DNA from: Dentipellis sp. KUC8613
Taxonomy: Eukaryota; Basidiomycota; Agaricomycetes; Russulales; Hericiaceae
Direction of reading: 5' to 3'
Assembly (NCBI GenBank): GCA_002286715.1
Contig: NSJX01000034.1
Span: forward strand, 245,775 to 309,774
DNA: 64,000 nucleotides
The translations under genes and the position numbers were made by a program. The notes below the pieces were generated by a model. That model made no database searches, was not told the origin of the DNA, and saw only the letters and a program-made list of their open reading frames with translations. Shown in pieces: positions 1 to 13,000 of the stretch; position 1 is the stretch's first letter; the number at the start of each line of letters is the position of its first letter.

Positions 1-237
1 CGAAACCGAAACTTAAAAGCATGATCTGCGATCTCGGGTTTCAATTTTTTAATGCTTGCATCTTGTACGGTTATTCAGTTGTAAGTATGTACGTTGGGGT
101 TCTGAACCCTAGATGCAGAGGGCAGATGCGCGTTGCGTACCTGGCCGTGCACTCTACTGTAACCTACGCGCGGACAGACACTGGGCGTTGCGTACGCACT
201 GCCGAGTGCTCTACGTGTGTATTGTATGTGTGCTTTT

Positions 238-262
238 GCTGCTGCTGCTGCTGCTGCTGCTG
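238..262. repeat. (GCT)n microsatellite
   Basis: About eight perfect GCT units. All the Gln, Ala, Leu or Cys runs in the surrounding frames come from this repeat. Confidence 0.9.
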
Positions 263-2660
263 CCCTGCAGAGGCAGAGGCGCTGGGATATGCGTATGCTA
301 TCCGACTCGGACCATCTGCACATGCGAGCATGGTGCACCATACCATTCATCTCAGGCCTAGGCTCTTCCCGCGGCAGCCCACTATCTTGGTAACTCTGAC
401 CGAATACAACGTTTCCATCCAGCCTGCTCCCAGCGCCCGTTCATGGGTACAGTAGGCTACATCGGCAGCTGCAGAATGTATCGAGATGGACAAGTAAAGG
501 CCTCTCGATTCGAGGCTCTCGACTCGACCTCGCGCGCGCGGCTCTCGACTCGACATGCCGCGACGGCGACGCTCGCCACACGCCGTCGATCGCTAGAGCT
601 AGCAGTTGCGCACCGACGTCAGAGCTAGAGGCGCAAGCTCACATGCACAAGCTGCAAGGGCTGGCCAGATCAAGGAAAGTTCAAGTTCGGTGCCGATACC
701 ATTCGATTCGATAAGCACTTAGTCGATCGGTCCGTAGGCTCTTCGAATTGAGAAGGCCCAGGCCGTACCGACGCGTACGGTCGCGTCGTCCCAGTCTGAG
801 TTTGTATACTTATATGCGACGTTCAACGTTCAACGTCAACGTTCAACGCTCGACCTCCTGAGCAGATTAGGATCGGTAGTCCAGAACGCCCGCATGATCA
901 CAACGTACTGTACGTAGCACGTATCTAGATGCGAATTCGAGGGTTCAGCGCGTTCTACAAATTGCACTCCATCCGGGGCTACGAACCTGACGCGACCTCG
1001 CTAGTTGCGGCGTGCGGCGTGCTACGGCGGAGTCCAGTAAGCAGCTGAAGCTTCTTCGCGAGGGGATTTGTATTTACGACGCTGGGTCCAGAGTTGGGAG
1101 TCCAGACACGGACACGGGCTCGGACGCGGAGGCTTTAATTGACGCTCGAGGCTCGGAGAAGGAGAAGGAGGAGAAGAAGCAGGAGGGGAAGGGGAAGGGG
1201 GCTGCTTAATTGAATTGGATTCGAAGTTCGGCATCCCGGGTGTATATGCTGGAGCTGTGGTGACAATGAGTGCCGGGGCGGCATCTAAGGCTGCGAGATA
1301 CGGAACATAGAGCCCGTTCTATAGGCTGCTATAGCACTTGGGTCAATTGGAGTGGTCTGGAGGATGGACCCGGTGCGTTTCAAGAGGATGCATATGTATT
1401 GTGCTGTACTCGAATACGCGAATTGAGGCTGGAGTCTGGGCTGCATGCTCTGGACTGGGTGTGCAGACTCAGCACTCAGATCGAAGTCAATGTTAGATAT
1501 CGAAGATCGACTATGTAGTAGCCCGGGGCGGTGGGGCGTCGAGAGCCAGACCTAGACATGGCGCGAAAAGAGAATGCTACTGTAGTCTGTGGACGCGGGC
1601 GTAGATGGCGCCTCGAAAGTCGGAAATGGACTTGCGAGGAGTGCTAGTCACGGGTGGTGGGTGGCGAGATACATATGCATATGCGCGCACAGGTGGCCAT
1701 GGAGCGCGTCGGAGCGGGTGGAGAAAACATCATTACAGTATCCATTGTCCGATATTCGAGATTGATATCCAAGCCAGCTGCAGCCGCTACATAGCACCAC
1801 AGCAGAGAGAGCTGATACCCGGAGCAAGATCGAGAGGAGCGCGAAATGGAGCGCATCGCGTGCAGTTGGGTACGCGAGGTCCGCGGTTGGGTATGTATGT
1901 GATTAATATTGAAGACGAGGCCTGAGCTGGCGCTCCTTCCGGTCTAGTACTTGCGGACGTGGCGCAGGGCGGAGCGGATTCATTCTCGTTCCCTGTTTCC
2001 TGTTTCCTGTTTCTTGTTCCGCGTCCTGCAGATAGACAGCAGAGGAGCGGAGGACAAGTACTGGACGGAGAGCGGAGGAAGACGCACATGTGACCGCGCC
2101 GCGACTCTTGCGCACGCGACTTACGCGACGTCCTCTGGCGCACGCGGCATTTGCGCGACCATCGGACGTAACGAACCTAACCTTTCATCTCTAGTCTCAG
2201 GCATGACGCGTACGTCGACGCCAGCGCCGTTAACCCTCCGCCCTCCGCCCTGCTCATCGCGCACGCCTATAACGCGTGTTGATGTTCATGTTGGCTATTG
2301 GCGGCGATGATGCAACGGAGCTGGGACGGGGATAGCGCGGCGGGCTCGGGGATCAGGAAAGAGGGACGGAGGGACGGAGGGACATAACGGCACAATCGCC
2401 GCCTGCCCGCCTGCCTGCGTGCGTGCGTGTCCTGCGCGTGCGTCGTGGCGTTTTTGATCACCGCACGCCCACGGGCCACGGAGTGCTGGGTGCTGGATCA
2501 GGATATGTACCCATGCACGCGCTGAGAACTGGATCAACACGCACCCACAAGAAGCCACGGCAGCGAAGCGAGGAAGCGTCTTTGGACGTTTCGACTCCTC
2601 GTGCGTGTCAGAGGCCGCGGGTGGTGGTGGGATTACGTGCGGGTTATGTTTGTCTTTGTT

Positions 2661-2713
2661 CGTTCGCGGTTCGTGGTTCGTGGTGCGTGGGTCGTGGTTC
2701 GTGGTTCGTGGTT
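2661..2713. repeat. GTTCGTG heptamer tandem repeat
   Basis: About seven degenerate copies of a 7-base unit related to GTTCGTG, in a non-coding context. Confidence 0.8.
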
Positions 2714-3530
2714 GATGTTCAGCGAGCGGGGATTAGAGAGGAATTCCGGAGGGATGGTGGTATGGGATGAGATGAGATAAGATGGGACGCGTGCGGTGGA
2801 GGGGCTCGAGGACTCGAAGACGCGTACTCGATGGGCGAGGAGGTAGAGATGAAGACGGAGATAGAAACTAGATTCCCTCCCGTACGCCGTCAGCAACCAA
2901 TTTCCAGCAATACCACCCTCGCAAACCGACGTCAACGTCAACTTCAACGTCAACATCTCGCACCAGTACTTACTCGCGGTCACGGTGGACACCAAGTAAG
3001 CAACACCATTGAATATTGAATATTGACGTCCCATCCCCGTCCCCCGTTCTCGTTCTCGTTACCCGCATCCGCATCGGCCCTGACGTCTAACTCTAAACCG
3101 CTCCCCCGCCCATACGTACATAGCGCATACTGTAGGTCTGAATATTGGATAAGTATACTAGTGGGCACTTACCGCACACCCCGTGCTCTGCGCTGAGCCG
3201 CGCCGCGTCCGATAACCTTCTGCTCTGCTCTGTGCCGCGCCGCGCCGCGTCCAACAAGCTCAAGCTTAGACTCAGGCTCGAGCTTGTGCTCGAGGCCCTG
3301 GTCGACTGCACGGTACCGTCCACTCGCTAGCTAGCAGGCCGATTGGACTCGAGCTCGAGGCCCTAGTCGACCAGCTGCCGTGGTGCACGGCCCAGTGCGC
3401 ACGGCACCGTCCACCCACTCACTCGCTAGCTAGCAGGCCGATCGCAGCAGCAGCAGCAGCTGAAACGCGACCACCTCCTAACCTCCTAACCTAACCCGAC
3501 CCGCCGACCGCGCAGGGGGCCCAGAACGCG

Positions 3531-3565
3531 CCTCCTCCTCCTCCTCCTCCTCCTCCTCCTCCTCC
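3531..3565. repeat. (CCT)n microsatellite
   Basis: Eleven to twelve perfect CCT triplets, which makes a homopyrimidine run on the plus strand. Confidence 0.9.
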
Positions 3566-3680
3566 GATGACGGCACCATACCCGTAGCCGCGATCACGCT
3601 CATGAGTGGGCAGACTGGCTATAGGCAATAGGCAATAGGCAATTGCGATTGCGATAGCTCGAGCTCCGCCACTTGCGATG

Positions 3681-3705
3681 GACAGACAGACAGACAGACA
3701 GACAG
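3681..3705. repeat. (CAGA)n microsatellite
   Basis: Six tetranucleotide units, followed at about 3,738-3,765 by a GGTGGCT run. Confidence 0.85.
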
Positions 3706-4657
3706 CTCGCGGCGTGCGGCGTAGGGCGTATGGGTGTGGTGGCTGGTGGCTGGTGGCTGGTGGCTGGGTGTGGTAGCTGGTGTCGCGTAAGTTGCCGTAC
3801 TCAGGGGAGAGATGGGGCTCGAGATGGTGATGCCAATTCGCGTCGCGTACGTAGTGTAAGTACGTGAGGATCCACCGCCGCGCCCGCGCCCGCGCCCGCG
3901 CTGGTTATCCCCGGGAATCATTAATCACGAGCATTTGCCATCCCATTGCCATTACCTTCCTGCCCGGTCCAGTCCCGTGTCTTTTCGCGACCAAGTTCAA
4001 GTTCCAAGTTCAAGTTCACGTTGAATGTGAAGTCCACGCGCACACACGAGCCAAATTGTAATCCAAACAGCATATGATTCAGTACGGGAGGGTGTGTCGA
4101 TGTATACGTATGTATGTATGAAAGTATGATGTATAGCCGGCTCTACGAATATACGACTATAGCGGTGCCAGCCTGGGTATGTATGTCTGCGCATACGGGA
4201 TACGGGATACGGGGTACGGTAATTATATACAGCGAGCGAACAACAAGCAAGCGAGGAAGCAAGCAAGCAAGAAACCAAAGGCGGAGGGGACCTCGAAAGA
4301 GCGAGTAGCACACAGAGAGGGAGAGAGGGCGAGAGACGAGCAAACAAACAAGCGGGGGGTAGAACACAGACAGGGGCAAGCAAGATGAGGGGGTAGTGTG
4401 ACAACATGGAGGGAGAGGGAGAGAGGGAAGGCGGGGAGAGGGTGAGGATGTATGCGTGGTATCATCATAGTGAATGCGGAGCATTAGATAGGTACGGACA
4501 GTGCGAGTGCGATGAAAGAGAGAGAGAGTGCGGCATGTAGTGACGAGACGGACCGGGAACGGGATGCGGGGGAATATATATGCACAATAAGATACCAGGA
4601 CGATGCAGGGGGGCGGGTGTCGCAGAGCAGAAACAGAAGGCGGCGGCGGCGGCGGGA

Positions 4658-5799
4658 TCAGAACGTCGAGAGCACCCACGGGCCGCCGGGCGACGACGGG
4701 CAGACCTCGCGCGGGACGCGGTACATAAAGTCGCCGTCGCGCACGAGCGGGTTCTCGCGCTCGCGCCGGCGCTCGGCCTCCTCGCGCTCGAGCTCGAGCT
4801 CAAACGCGGCCTTGCGGCCGGGCACGCGCGGGACGCTGAGGACGCACTTCTTGGGCTCCCAGCGGCCGCCGCCCGTGCGCTTGCAGAGGTCCGAGCGGAT
4901 GCGGAGCGGGTACGCGTCCAGCTCGCTCGGGGCGGGCAGGGGGGACGGCACGTCGCTGTCCTCGGACGCGGGGGCGGGTGGGGGACATGGGGCGAGGGTG
5001 CGGACGCGGCGACGCGTCGCGGGGGACTGGCCGTCGGGGGGAGTGATGACGGAGACGGAGCTGCTGCGGGAAGAGCCGCGGGAGCGCGGCTGCTTGAGGA
5101 TGGGCTTGGGCATGGCGCGAGCAGCCTGGGCAGCCTCGACGAAGGCGGGCAGGCGCGTCGTGCGCGAGCGGGGGGTGGGAGACGCGTGGATCTGGTCGAA
5201 GCAGGCATCGCAGACGCGCTCGGGGGTGAGGGGCGAGATGGGCGACGCGTAGAGGGAGAGGGGGGTGCCGCGCGGGGGGTGGAGGAAGGAAAGCGCGGTG
5301 GTGTCGAGGAGGGGCGTCGTGCGGGTAGTGCATGTGGCACAGAAGAGGCCACCGCACTTGCGACAGTGGTGGCGGCGCTCGAAGAGTGTGAAGCGCTTGT
5401 GGCAGACAAAGGTTTCGCAGTGGGAAGCGTGCGAGTCGGGCTGGATGCGGAAGTGAGCGGGAGAAAGGGGAACAATGACGGGCGGTGGCGTACCTTCCAG
5501 AGATGCTTGGGAAGGAGAACAGCGAGGTGCTCGTTTGTGCGGATGGGAGTGCCCGCGAGAGACTGGAGGGAAGCAAGGGACGAGGAGGAAGCGGTGGAGG
5601 GGCTCTCAGCGAGGGATGGCAGGGAGGACGTGGAGGCGGAGGAAGACGGAGAGAGGTCTGCACGTGAAATGAGCGGGACGGGACACGTGCGGGACGTGGA
5701 AGGCATACCTGGAGAGGAGAGGGAGTCGATGGAACGGATGGCAGCGCGGAGAGAACCCATGGCAGGAAGAGTGGGCGGAGAGAGCTCAGGGGAGGACAT
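4658..5799 (-). CDS. FYVE zinc-finger protein (PI3P-binding)
   Basis: Two exons, 5,799-5,494 and 5,440-4,658, give a 362-residue protein; the intron is GTACGC...CCAG. The splice joins a Trp-Lys at 101-102 to Pro-Asp, rebuilding the WxxD motif that opens FYVE domains. Then follow Cys110, Cys115, the signature RRHHCRKCGG (about 124-133), FCATC, and after a long insert a VCDAC pair. FYVE domains bind phosphatidylinositol 3-phosphate on endosomal or vacuolar membranes, which is the expected role. The first Cys pair is spaced by four residues instead of two, and about 39 residues (usually fewer than 20) separate the third and fourth Cys pairs. The N-terminal 100 residues are Ser/Pro-rich and the C-terminal half is basic and low in complexity. 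The domain is certain; its process (vacuole, TORC1, endosome) is not. Codon bias leaves long antisense frames open over this gene. Confidence 0.85.
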
Positions 5800-8700
5800 G
5801 ATGATGGGACGGGGATGCTCTCCGGATATTCGACCGTATTTATTCGTCCTCGTCTCCCATCTGATCCTGTGCGCCGAGTTGGTGGGACGTTGCCAAAGAC
5901 ATTTGAAATGGCGCTGCCGGAACTGCCTCCGCGCCGCCAGATGAGGGCCCGATTGCCCTCGGCCTTTCCCTGGCGATTTTCGCTGTCCTCTTCCGGCCTC
6001 TCGCCGCAGCCAATCCGGGCCCACGCTTTGCTGGCGGTGTGGATGCGCATCGGCATCCATCGCATCCCATCGACATCGTCTTCCGCCTCGCTGCAGACCC
6101 ATGATGCCCATCGATATTATTTTACGTCCTTCCTGCCTCGCGTCCTCTCCTCCACCCACCCATTATTTGATGCAAGCCTCCTATTTTCAAACAAACTCGG
6201 ACAAACGGACCGCTCGCTTAGAGCACCCAGATCGCTCGCACGCCAATCAGCCCGCCCCCATCTCGCTTTGCCAGCCTTTTTGCCGCCATCCTTCATTTTC
6301 CCCGTGCCGCCGGGTCTTTTTCGCTCCTCCGTAGTACGTACCGTCTGACGTCCATATGCCTCGTCCTCCGCCGCCCCACGTCGCCAGGCCCCGCCCCGCC
6401 ACCGTTGCCTCGCGGCCACGCTCGCTTGCGTCCCTAGTCTAACCGCGATACGTCGTCCTCCTCTGCCACTCTGCATCCATGCGCCTCCCATTGTCCCATT
6501 GCCTTTGCTTTCGCCTTTACCTCTCCTTCTGCTTCTGTCCACATCGCACAACCACATCCAGCATGAATGGACGCCGCGTCCGCAACAGGCCACGCCGCTT
6601 CCGCATGCGCCTCCGCCCAATCTGACAGCCCACGGGCCCTGCAGCTCGCGTGCTGACGTGCGGCGAGCTCCCAGCGCAGTGCGCACCCTCCCCCGCCGAC
6701 GCGTCCGCCGATCCCACCCTCGATCTCGCCAGATAGAGTTGCGCCTGCAGCGACGCGCGCATCCCCATCCGGCGCCCCTCGCGCGGCGTCCAGTCCCAGT
6801 CCCACGCCCACGCGCATTTCCGCTGGCCTGCCACTGCCAGAGCCACTGCACCCGCACCCGCGCGCTTGCGCGAGATGCCGCGCCACCACGCCTGGGACAC
6901 CGCGGACATCATCCTCCTCATATTCCTGTCATCTCGGCGTCTGCCCGCTTGTGTACAGTACATACACAGCGACGCGTAAAGGTATAACGCTGCTGTCGAA
7001 TGCGTACGTGTAAATGCGCGCTAGGCCCCCCTCGTTAGCTATCGCCGTCTCACGTCCCGCGCGATCTGTCTCGTCGTACGAATCAATATTGGATCAGGGC
7101 CGGATCCGGAGTGTATGGATGGAGTATGGGGTATGGGGTGTGGATGTCTCTGATATGTTTCAGGTGCAAGGTTCAGCATTAATTCACGATTGACGATTCA
7201 CCGTTGACGGCTCATGGTGCGCCGCCAGGGCTTCTAGCTGCGTCCCAGATTCATATATCACCGTACGCGACGTGTAGCCTGCATTATTATCGGCCCTGTG
7301 CTGAACTCTACTGTCGCGCGCACAATAACATCCAAGGAGATAAACACTGCTGAAACTTTCGTTAGCCCGTCTCATTCTTCCATGTCTCGACGCTTATTGT
7401 CCGCACGCTAGCAGCGCACGAGCCGAGCCACCCCATTCCGTCCGTCCGTCCCTTCAGTGCACCGCGGCCGCACTCAAGTCTCACACGTGGCACGCCCCGT
7501 CGCCCGTCCACCGTCCACCCCGATTGGCCCGAGCAACTCAAACCCAAACGCGGCCGCCCGCTCCCTTCGCCGTGTTCTGTCCCCTGCGAGTGGGAACTCG
7601 CGATGCAGGGCTGGCTGGCTTCGCTGATGCGTGATGCGTGATGCAGCGCTGAACTTTAGATTGCCTCTACTTACTTACATGTTCCGCGGCGGCGCGGCGC
7701 GGTGCCTTGGCGGGTGGGTGGGTTAATGTGTCCGAGGGCTGGTCGCGGTAGGGATGGCTTGCGAGGTGTGCCACTGGTGGTAAGTATTCCTAGCTCACAC
7801 TGGCACTGGCAGGGTCGACGACCCCCGCCTCCGAGCAGCGTATACCAAACACCAACGCACCCCCCGCAGCCCCAGCCTCAGGCCTCAGACCTCAGACCTC
7901 GCTGTCCAGACATATCCGAACTGGCCCCGCGCACCTCTCCCTTCGTCCGTTCGCAGCACCAGTGTCGGTGTGCGCGCACACCCGGGCCCGCATATAGCAA
8001 CCGCACGCTACGTGCGGATACATCATACTGCACACGCACAGCACAGCGCATCCGAACTGGCCCCGCGCGCGCACGTCTTCTGTCTTCTGCCTTCTGCCTT
8101 CGCTGCCCCTCTGCCTGGTGCCTGCAGTTCTGTGACGCGGGATGCGGGTATGCGCCGAATTGATCCCGGGGTTACGACAGTGCACTGTGCGCTGTGCGCT
8201 GTGCGCTGTGGGGTAAGGTTTGCCTACTTTGCTTGCGCGTTTTTAGGACTCGGACTGATGGCTAAGACTGGTGGGGTGTAGTGCTGGCGTGTGGTCGATG
8301 GGCTTGACGGTGAGTATCACTATGCCAGCTCAACCCGTCGGTTGCTTGTAAATACACTAACACCAAGAGTTGTAGAACTGCCAGGCTTAGAACTGCATAC
8401 CGCATACCACTGACCTGAAGTCAAGCGAGAACATCCGAAAAAGCCCCGCCTGCTCCCAACCACGATTCTGTGCACCCGGATCTGCATCTCAGCTCGCGTG
8501 TCCTAACTACCTCCGAACCCAAGCCCACTCGCGTACCCATACACGTATCCGTATCTCCGTGAATTTCAAAACTAGACATCCTACATCCTGCATCACGAAC
8601 GACACGCGCAGTGCCCACCACAGATGCAGCTCGCTACTTACTTACCTACCTACCCGAACCAAAACACCGAGATACCCCCGCCGTCGGCAAGACCAAGTGT

Positions 8701-9923
8701 CCTAGTCACTACTCACCACCTCATGCATCATGATCATGCATCACGATCCATACACCATACACCGTACTCGACATACACGGCCCACCGCGCTGGCTGGCTG
8801 GCTGGCTTCCTCTGATCTCTACGTATACAGCAGCCAATTTTCATTTTCATTTTCGCAACCGATATTCGATATTCGGACACGAAGCCTACTTCCCAGGCGG
8901 CGATACTGCGGTGTATCCGCTCTCCAGGCCGCAGTTTCGCCGGCGCGCGTCGGGCGTAAGGGAGCACTTACCGTCCTGCTGCTGGAACAGCAACTTTGCT
9001 TCATGATCATGATCCGCGTCGCGTGCTGCATATCCGTGTCCTCACGGTTACCGCTGGGCATCGCGCTCACGCTCATGCTCATGCTCACGGTAATGGTGTA
9101 TACCCACTCCACTCCCAGTGCACACTGTACGCACAGCCACCCGGCACCGATGCCCTTTCGAACTCCGCCACTCAGCCACTCCGCCACCCCAGCCCGCTCC
9201 GGCACCCCCGGCAGCAACGAACCTAATTATATGCCGCGCGCGGCACCGCGGCGTGCACTGAAAAGCTTCTAGATCTGCGGGTGAACGGTTAACGGTGCTG
9301 TGTATTTGGGCTTTTTTCTCTTCGTTTTCGTTTTTCGGTTTTCGGTTTCGTTTGTGAGCGGTGTCCTTGACCCCGAGCCCGTGCCCGAGGCCGAGTGTTA
9401 GCGTGCTGTGGTGTTGGGGAAGGAATGGAATGGAATGGAAGGTGGGACGGAGGTAAGTAAGGGAGGTTTCAGGATTTTCGTGGTGCATGTGGTGGAAGGT
9501 GGATGGTGGATGGTGGAGAGCGCAGCTGGCGGTACGGTAATCGTGGGCTGGATGTGTAGGCGCAAAAATCAGTACTCGCTCGCTCACTCACTCACTACAC
9601 AATTTGCAGTCCACAGTTCTACGTCTTCATTCGAAGACACAGTTGCATCATACAGCTACAGCTCAGGCACGCCTCCCATTTCCGCGCACACGACCCAAAA
9701 TTGCCCCGCACTTCCCTTTCCTCTTCCTTTCCTTTCCTTTTCTCTTCCTTACTCCCCGACGCGCCCTGGACCGACCCCGCCGCGCGGCGCCGATCACATC
9801 GCCCGTCGCCCGTCGACCAACTGGAACTGCTGCTTCTTCATTTGCCTCCGGACGTCCGCAGCCCCATGCGCGCCAGATTAGATGTGGATGTGGAAATTTG
9901 CCTCGGGCGGGCATACGGCCAAG

Positions 9924-10093
9924 CGGGCGGGCGGGCGGGGAGATGTTCTTGCAGCCAGTGGGAGGGGGTGCAATGGAGGGTTTTGGGTTTCAGGTACTAG
10001 TAAGGGTGTGGGGCTCGGGCGGGCGGGCGGGGAGATGTTCTTGCAGCCAGTAACAGGTGGTGCAATGGAGGTTTTTGGGTTTCACTTTCAGGT
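9924..10093. repeat. Direct repeat, two copies of about 70-78 bp
   Basis: Copies at about 9,924-9,992 and 10,016-10,093 share a GGGC run, then AGATGTTCTTGCAGCCAGT, TGCAATGGAGG and TTTTGGGTTTCA, and differ by small indels. The spacer is about 23 bp. It looks like a local tandem duplication with no coding signal. Confidence 0.85.
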
Positions 10094-13000
10094 GCGGGTA
10101 TGGGGCTGGGTTGCGCGATCGTTGTGGTCGTACGACTGCGCGCGTCGGCGAGCGTACGCGTTTTTCTTCGTTCGCTGCCTGCCTGCTTGCTTGCTTGCTT
10201 ACTCTGCACGCGCTTGCCCACTTCTTCTTCTTCTTCTTCTTCTTTTATTTAAGGCCACGAACGCGACAGCTCGCACATGTACATGTACATGTACGCGAAT
10301 CAGATCCGACCCTTTCATTGTGCTGGTTCGGATTCTGGCGACGTCGGTGGACGTTATTACGGTCCTGTTCATTCGTACGTGTACGTACGTCCCTGCAGCT
10401 GCGCGTGCTCTGTGCTCGTCTGATCCATGATTTATGATGTCTGTCCGATCGCACCGTGACACGTACGTCGTGCACCGATCTGCTGGGCGCATGTAATTGT
10501 GCATTTGCGTGTCGATGGCCAACGGCTGCGACGCCCGCACCCGACGTCGGCATGGACATGGGCAATATGGGCACGGAGGCTGACACTGGAGTCTCGTCGG
10601 TGCAGCCTACTTACAGCGTGTCGCATGGTACTTACGCGCTGCAGCATGCTCTCCCGGACCTCGCGACATGGTACATGGCACTTGGTACTTAGAACCTGGG
10701 GCATCGACATCGACAGGAACGCCCTTCACTTGGCTTTCAACCCGAAGGCACGCACGCGCTCGAGATCATCGACATCGACATCGACATCGATATCCCGCGC
10801 CGGCATCGATGCGCGGCGTCGCGCACGCCGCACGCCGCCCTCGGAAGTCGGGTCCTGTGGAACCCGGAGCGGGTACTTTACTCACTCAACAGGGAGGAGG
10901 AAAAGCAGTCCGCCCGCATTTACCGCGCGGGCATTTGTGTTTTCGCAGCGAGCGCGATCGAGTGAGTGGGTAAGTGGGTATCTGATTTGTTTGTTTGGGT
11001 GGTTCCTGTCAGATGCTGGATCTGGAGAGACGGGCCCGGGCCCGTGGGGATGGCTGGCTGGCGGTGGAGGATGGGATTATGAATGCAAGTAAGTAAGTAC
11101 GGGCGGTGTATGGTGGATACGTATTCGCTACGTATACGTAGCTGGTGGGGGGTGGGTTGATTTTATCAGAGCTCGCTGTCGATGTCGATGGATGGATGGA
11201 TTTCTGATCGTCATTTCCAGCATCAGAACTGCATACCTGCAAGAAGGAATTAAATCCCCACCAGCTGCACATCGACGCATATGCAGGCATGAAGCGCACC
11301 GCGACAGACCCCGCACCCCGCCCGCCCAGCGCCCAGCGCCCAGCGCCCAGCGCCCAGCCGCGGGTCAAGTATAAGTACACATTATACTTCCGCGCCCACA
11401 CCGTCCGTGCCTCGCATCGATCACCGTCCTCCGTTCTCCTGTCCTCCTGAAGCAAAATTGACTGGACAAAACGACGTCAACTCGAAATCCCGCCGCAGCA
11501 ATTGGCTGTGCTGTGGCCCAGTGTGCCGCGCGGCAGGCGGGCTGGGGAAAGCCCGCCGCCCGCCGTATACCGACAGTCTGAATATTCCCCGATGTGGAGA
11601 ATCACAGTGCGGGGGTGATTTTTGGGTTGCGGTTTTGCGGGTGGGCGTTTTGCAGGAGGGTTTTTTTTCTGGGTCCGCTGGTACAGGCTGGCGTGCGGGG
11701 AAGGGTGGCCGTGTGTTTCGTGTTTCGCCTCCGACTCTGCCTCTACTTCTATCTACGTCTGCGCCTGCGTCTGCGTCGTCGGCGGTGTCGACCTAGGCTT
11801 GTGAAGTTGCATGTGGTCGTATACGTATGCACGGTGCATTTTCGTTCTCAAGTTCGTGCGCGTCTGACGGGTCGCGGTGGACTCCAGTCGGGGTTAGTAC
11901 CTGGAATTGTAGCTGCGAGTTTTTCATCCGCGCCAGCTCTGGATTGACATGCATTAGCACCAGCACTACCCGGCACCCCTCTGCCTTTTCGCTGCCGCAT
12001 TCAATTGTCCTCCCTATGCGTTGAATTAGCCTTTCCGCACTCAAGCTCTAGAGTGCGGATGACGCTGACAGCGGAGGGGGGCGGCGACGAGGGAGAGGCC
12101 ATTCACATTCACATTCTTATTCATATTCATATTTGTTAGCAGAGTTCTCTCTAGGCCTAGGGCTATGACGCAGACGCTCCGTTGCCCGGGGCCTAGCGTA
12201 GCAATTGAACATGAACGCGAACGCGAACGCGAGCATTATGAAGGGCTCGTGCAGTGGCTCCTAGGGTCTGAACACGCCAGGAACACCCGTCGGAAGACGA
12301 TGACTCGTCGGATCAGTTCAAGAACACCTACGTACCACGCACCACGCCGCACGTTCCACCCACATCCCGACCTCCAAGCGTCCCTTAGGCAGATCGATGC
12401 CAATGCCGATACCGGTACCGCTCACACCTACGCCAACGCCAACGACTAGCACATCCGCATATCAATATCAATATCGCAAGCCCCAGCTATAGCGCATCGC
12501 TAACACAGTGCACACGCATATACCCACCCCTATCTGCCCAAGACTAGTCCCCAGTCCAAAGCCCACGTTCCAGCGCACATGCACGTACATCCAGCGCGAG
12601 GCAGATACAGATGCTCGATACCGGATCCACGCAAGCACGGGTACTGGCACCACAGCAGCCTGGCCCGCGTTATCGTACCACACATATGCACGATCATCGC
12701 CTCGAGGCGGGCAGCCCGCCACGCCCACACGCCACCACAGCATGCGCCACGGCCCCGCGCGGGACCTTGGCAGCGGCGCCGGCGGGGCGGGTGCGGGGTG
12801 TCTTTTGCGGGCGGATGGGATGTGTGGAGGCGTGCTCATCCGCCCGTGGGGTGAGCTCCGTCTGCATGCTGATACAGGGACGGGGTTGTTATCTAGGCGG
12901 ATGAGAGCATACGGGTATAGCACATGGCCTCTAGCTATAGGCGGGTTGCACTGACTAGGAAGTACTGTGCAGCGTGCGTAGATGTTGATATGAACGCGCT

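Larger units (their letters stand above)
1..4657. other. Gene-poor GC-rich region with simple repeats
   Basis: I see no supportable gene here. The stretch is built of short degenerate repeats: a GCT microsatellite near 240, overlapping GTTCAAC-type repeats near 820-850, GTTCGTG heptamers near 2,660-2,713, a CCT run near 3,531, a CAGA run near 3,681, and GTAT, GGATAC and CAAG-type runs at 4,100-4,280. Open frames are short, overlap on both strands and show no domain or splice logic. The poly-Leu, poly-Cys and poly-Gln frames near 200-350 are translations of the microsatellite. Part of the right end (about 4,500-4,657) probably serves as 3' untranslated sequence of the FYVE gene on the minus strand. 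Confidence 0.6.

Noticed and set aside
75..350. Poly-Gln/Ala/Leu/Cys ORFs around the GCT repeat
   Set aside because: Translations of a microsatellite with no flanking coding signal.
4465..6159. Overlapping 564-, 454- and 421-codon frames on both strands over the FYVE gene
   Set aside because: They arise from GC3 bias. Only the frame spliced at 5,494/5,440 makes the FYVE motifs; the others are low-complexity Ser/Pro/Arg/Ala/Gly.
12165..12449. ORF starting MTQTLRCPGPS with an EREREREHYE stretch
   Set aside because: Short, its charged run comes from an AACGCG-like repeat, and no introns or homologues can be proposed.
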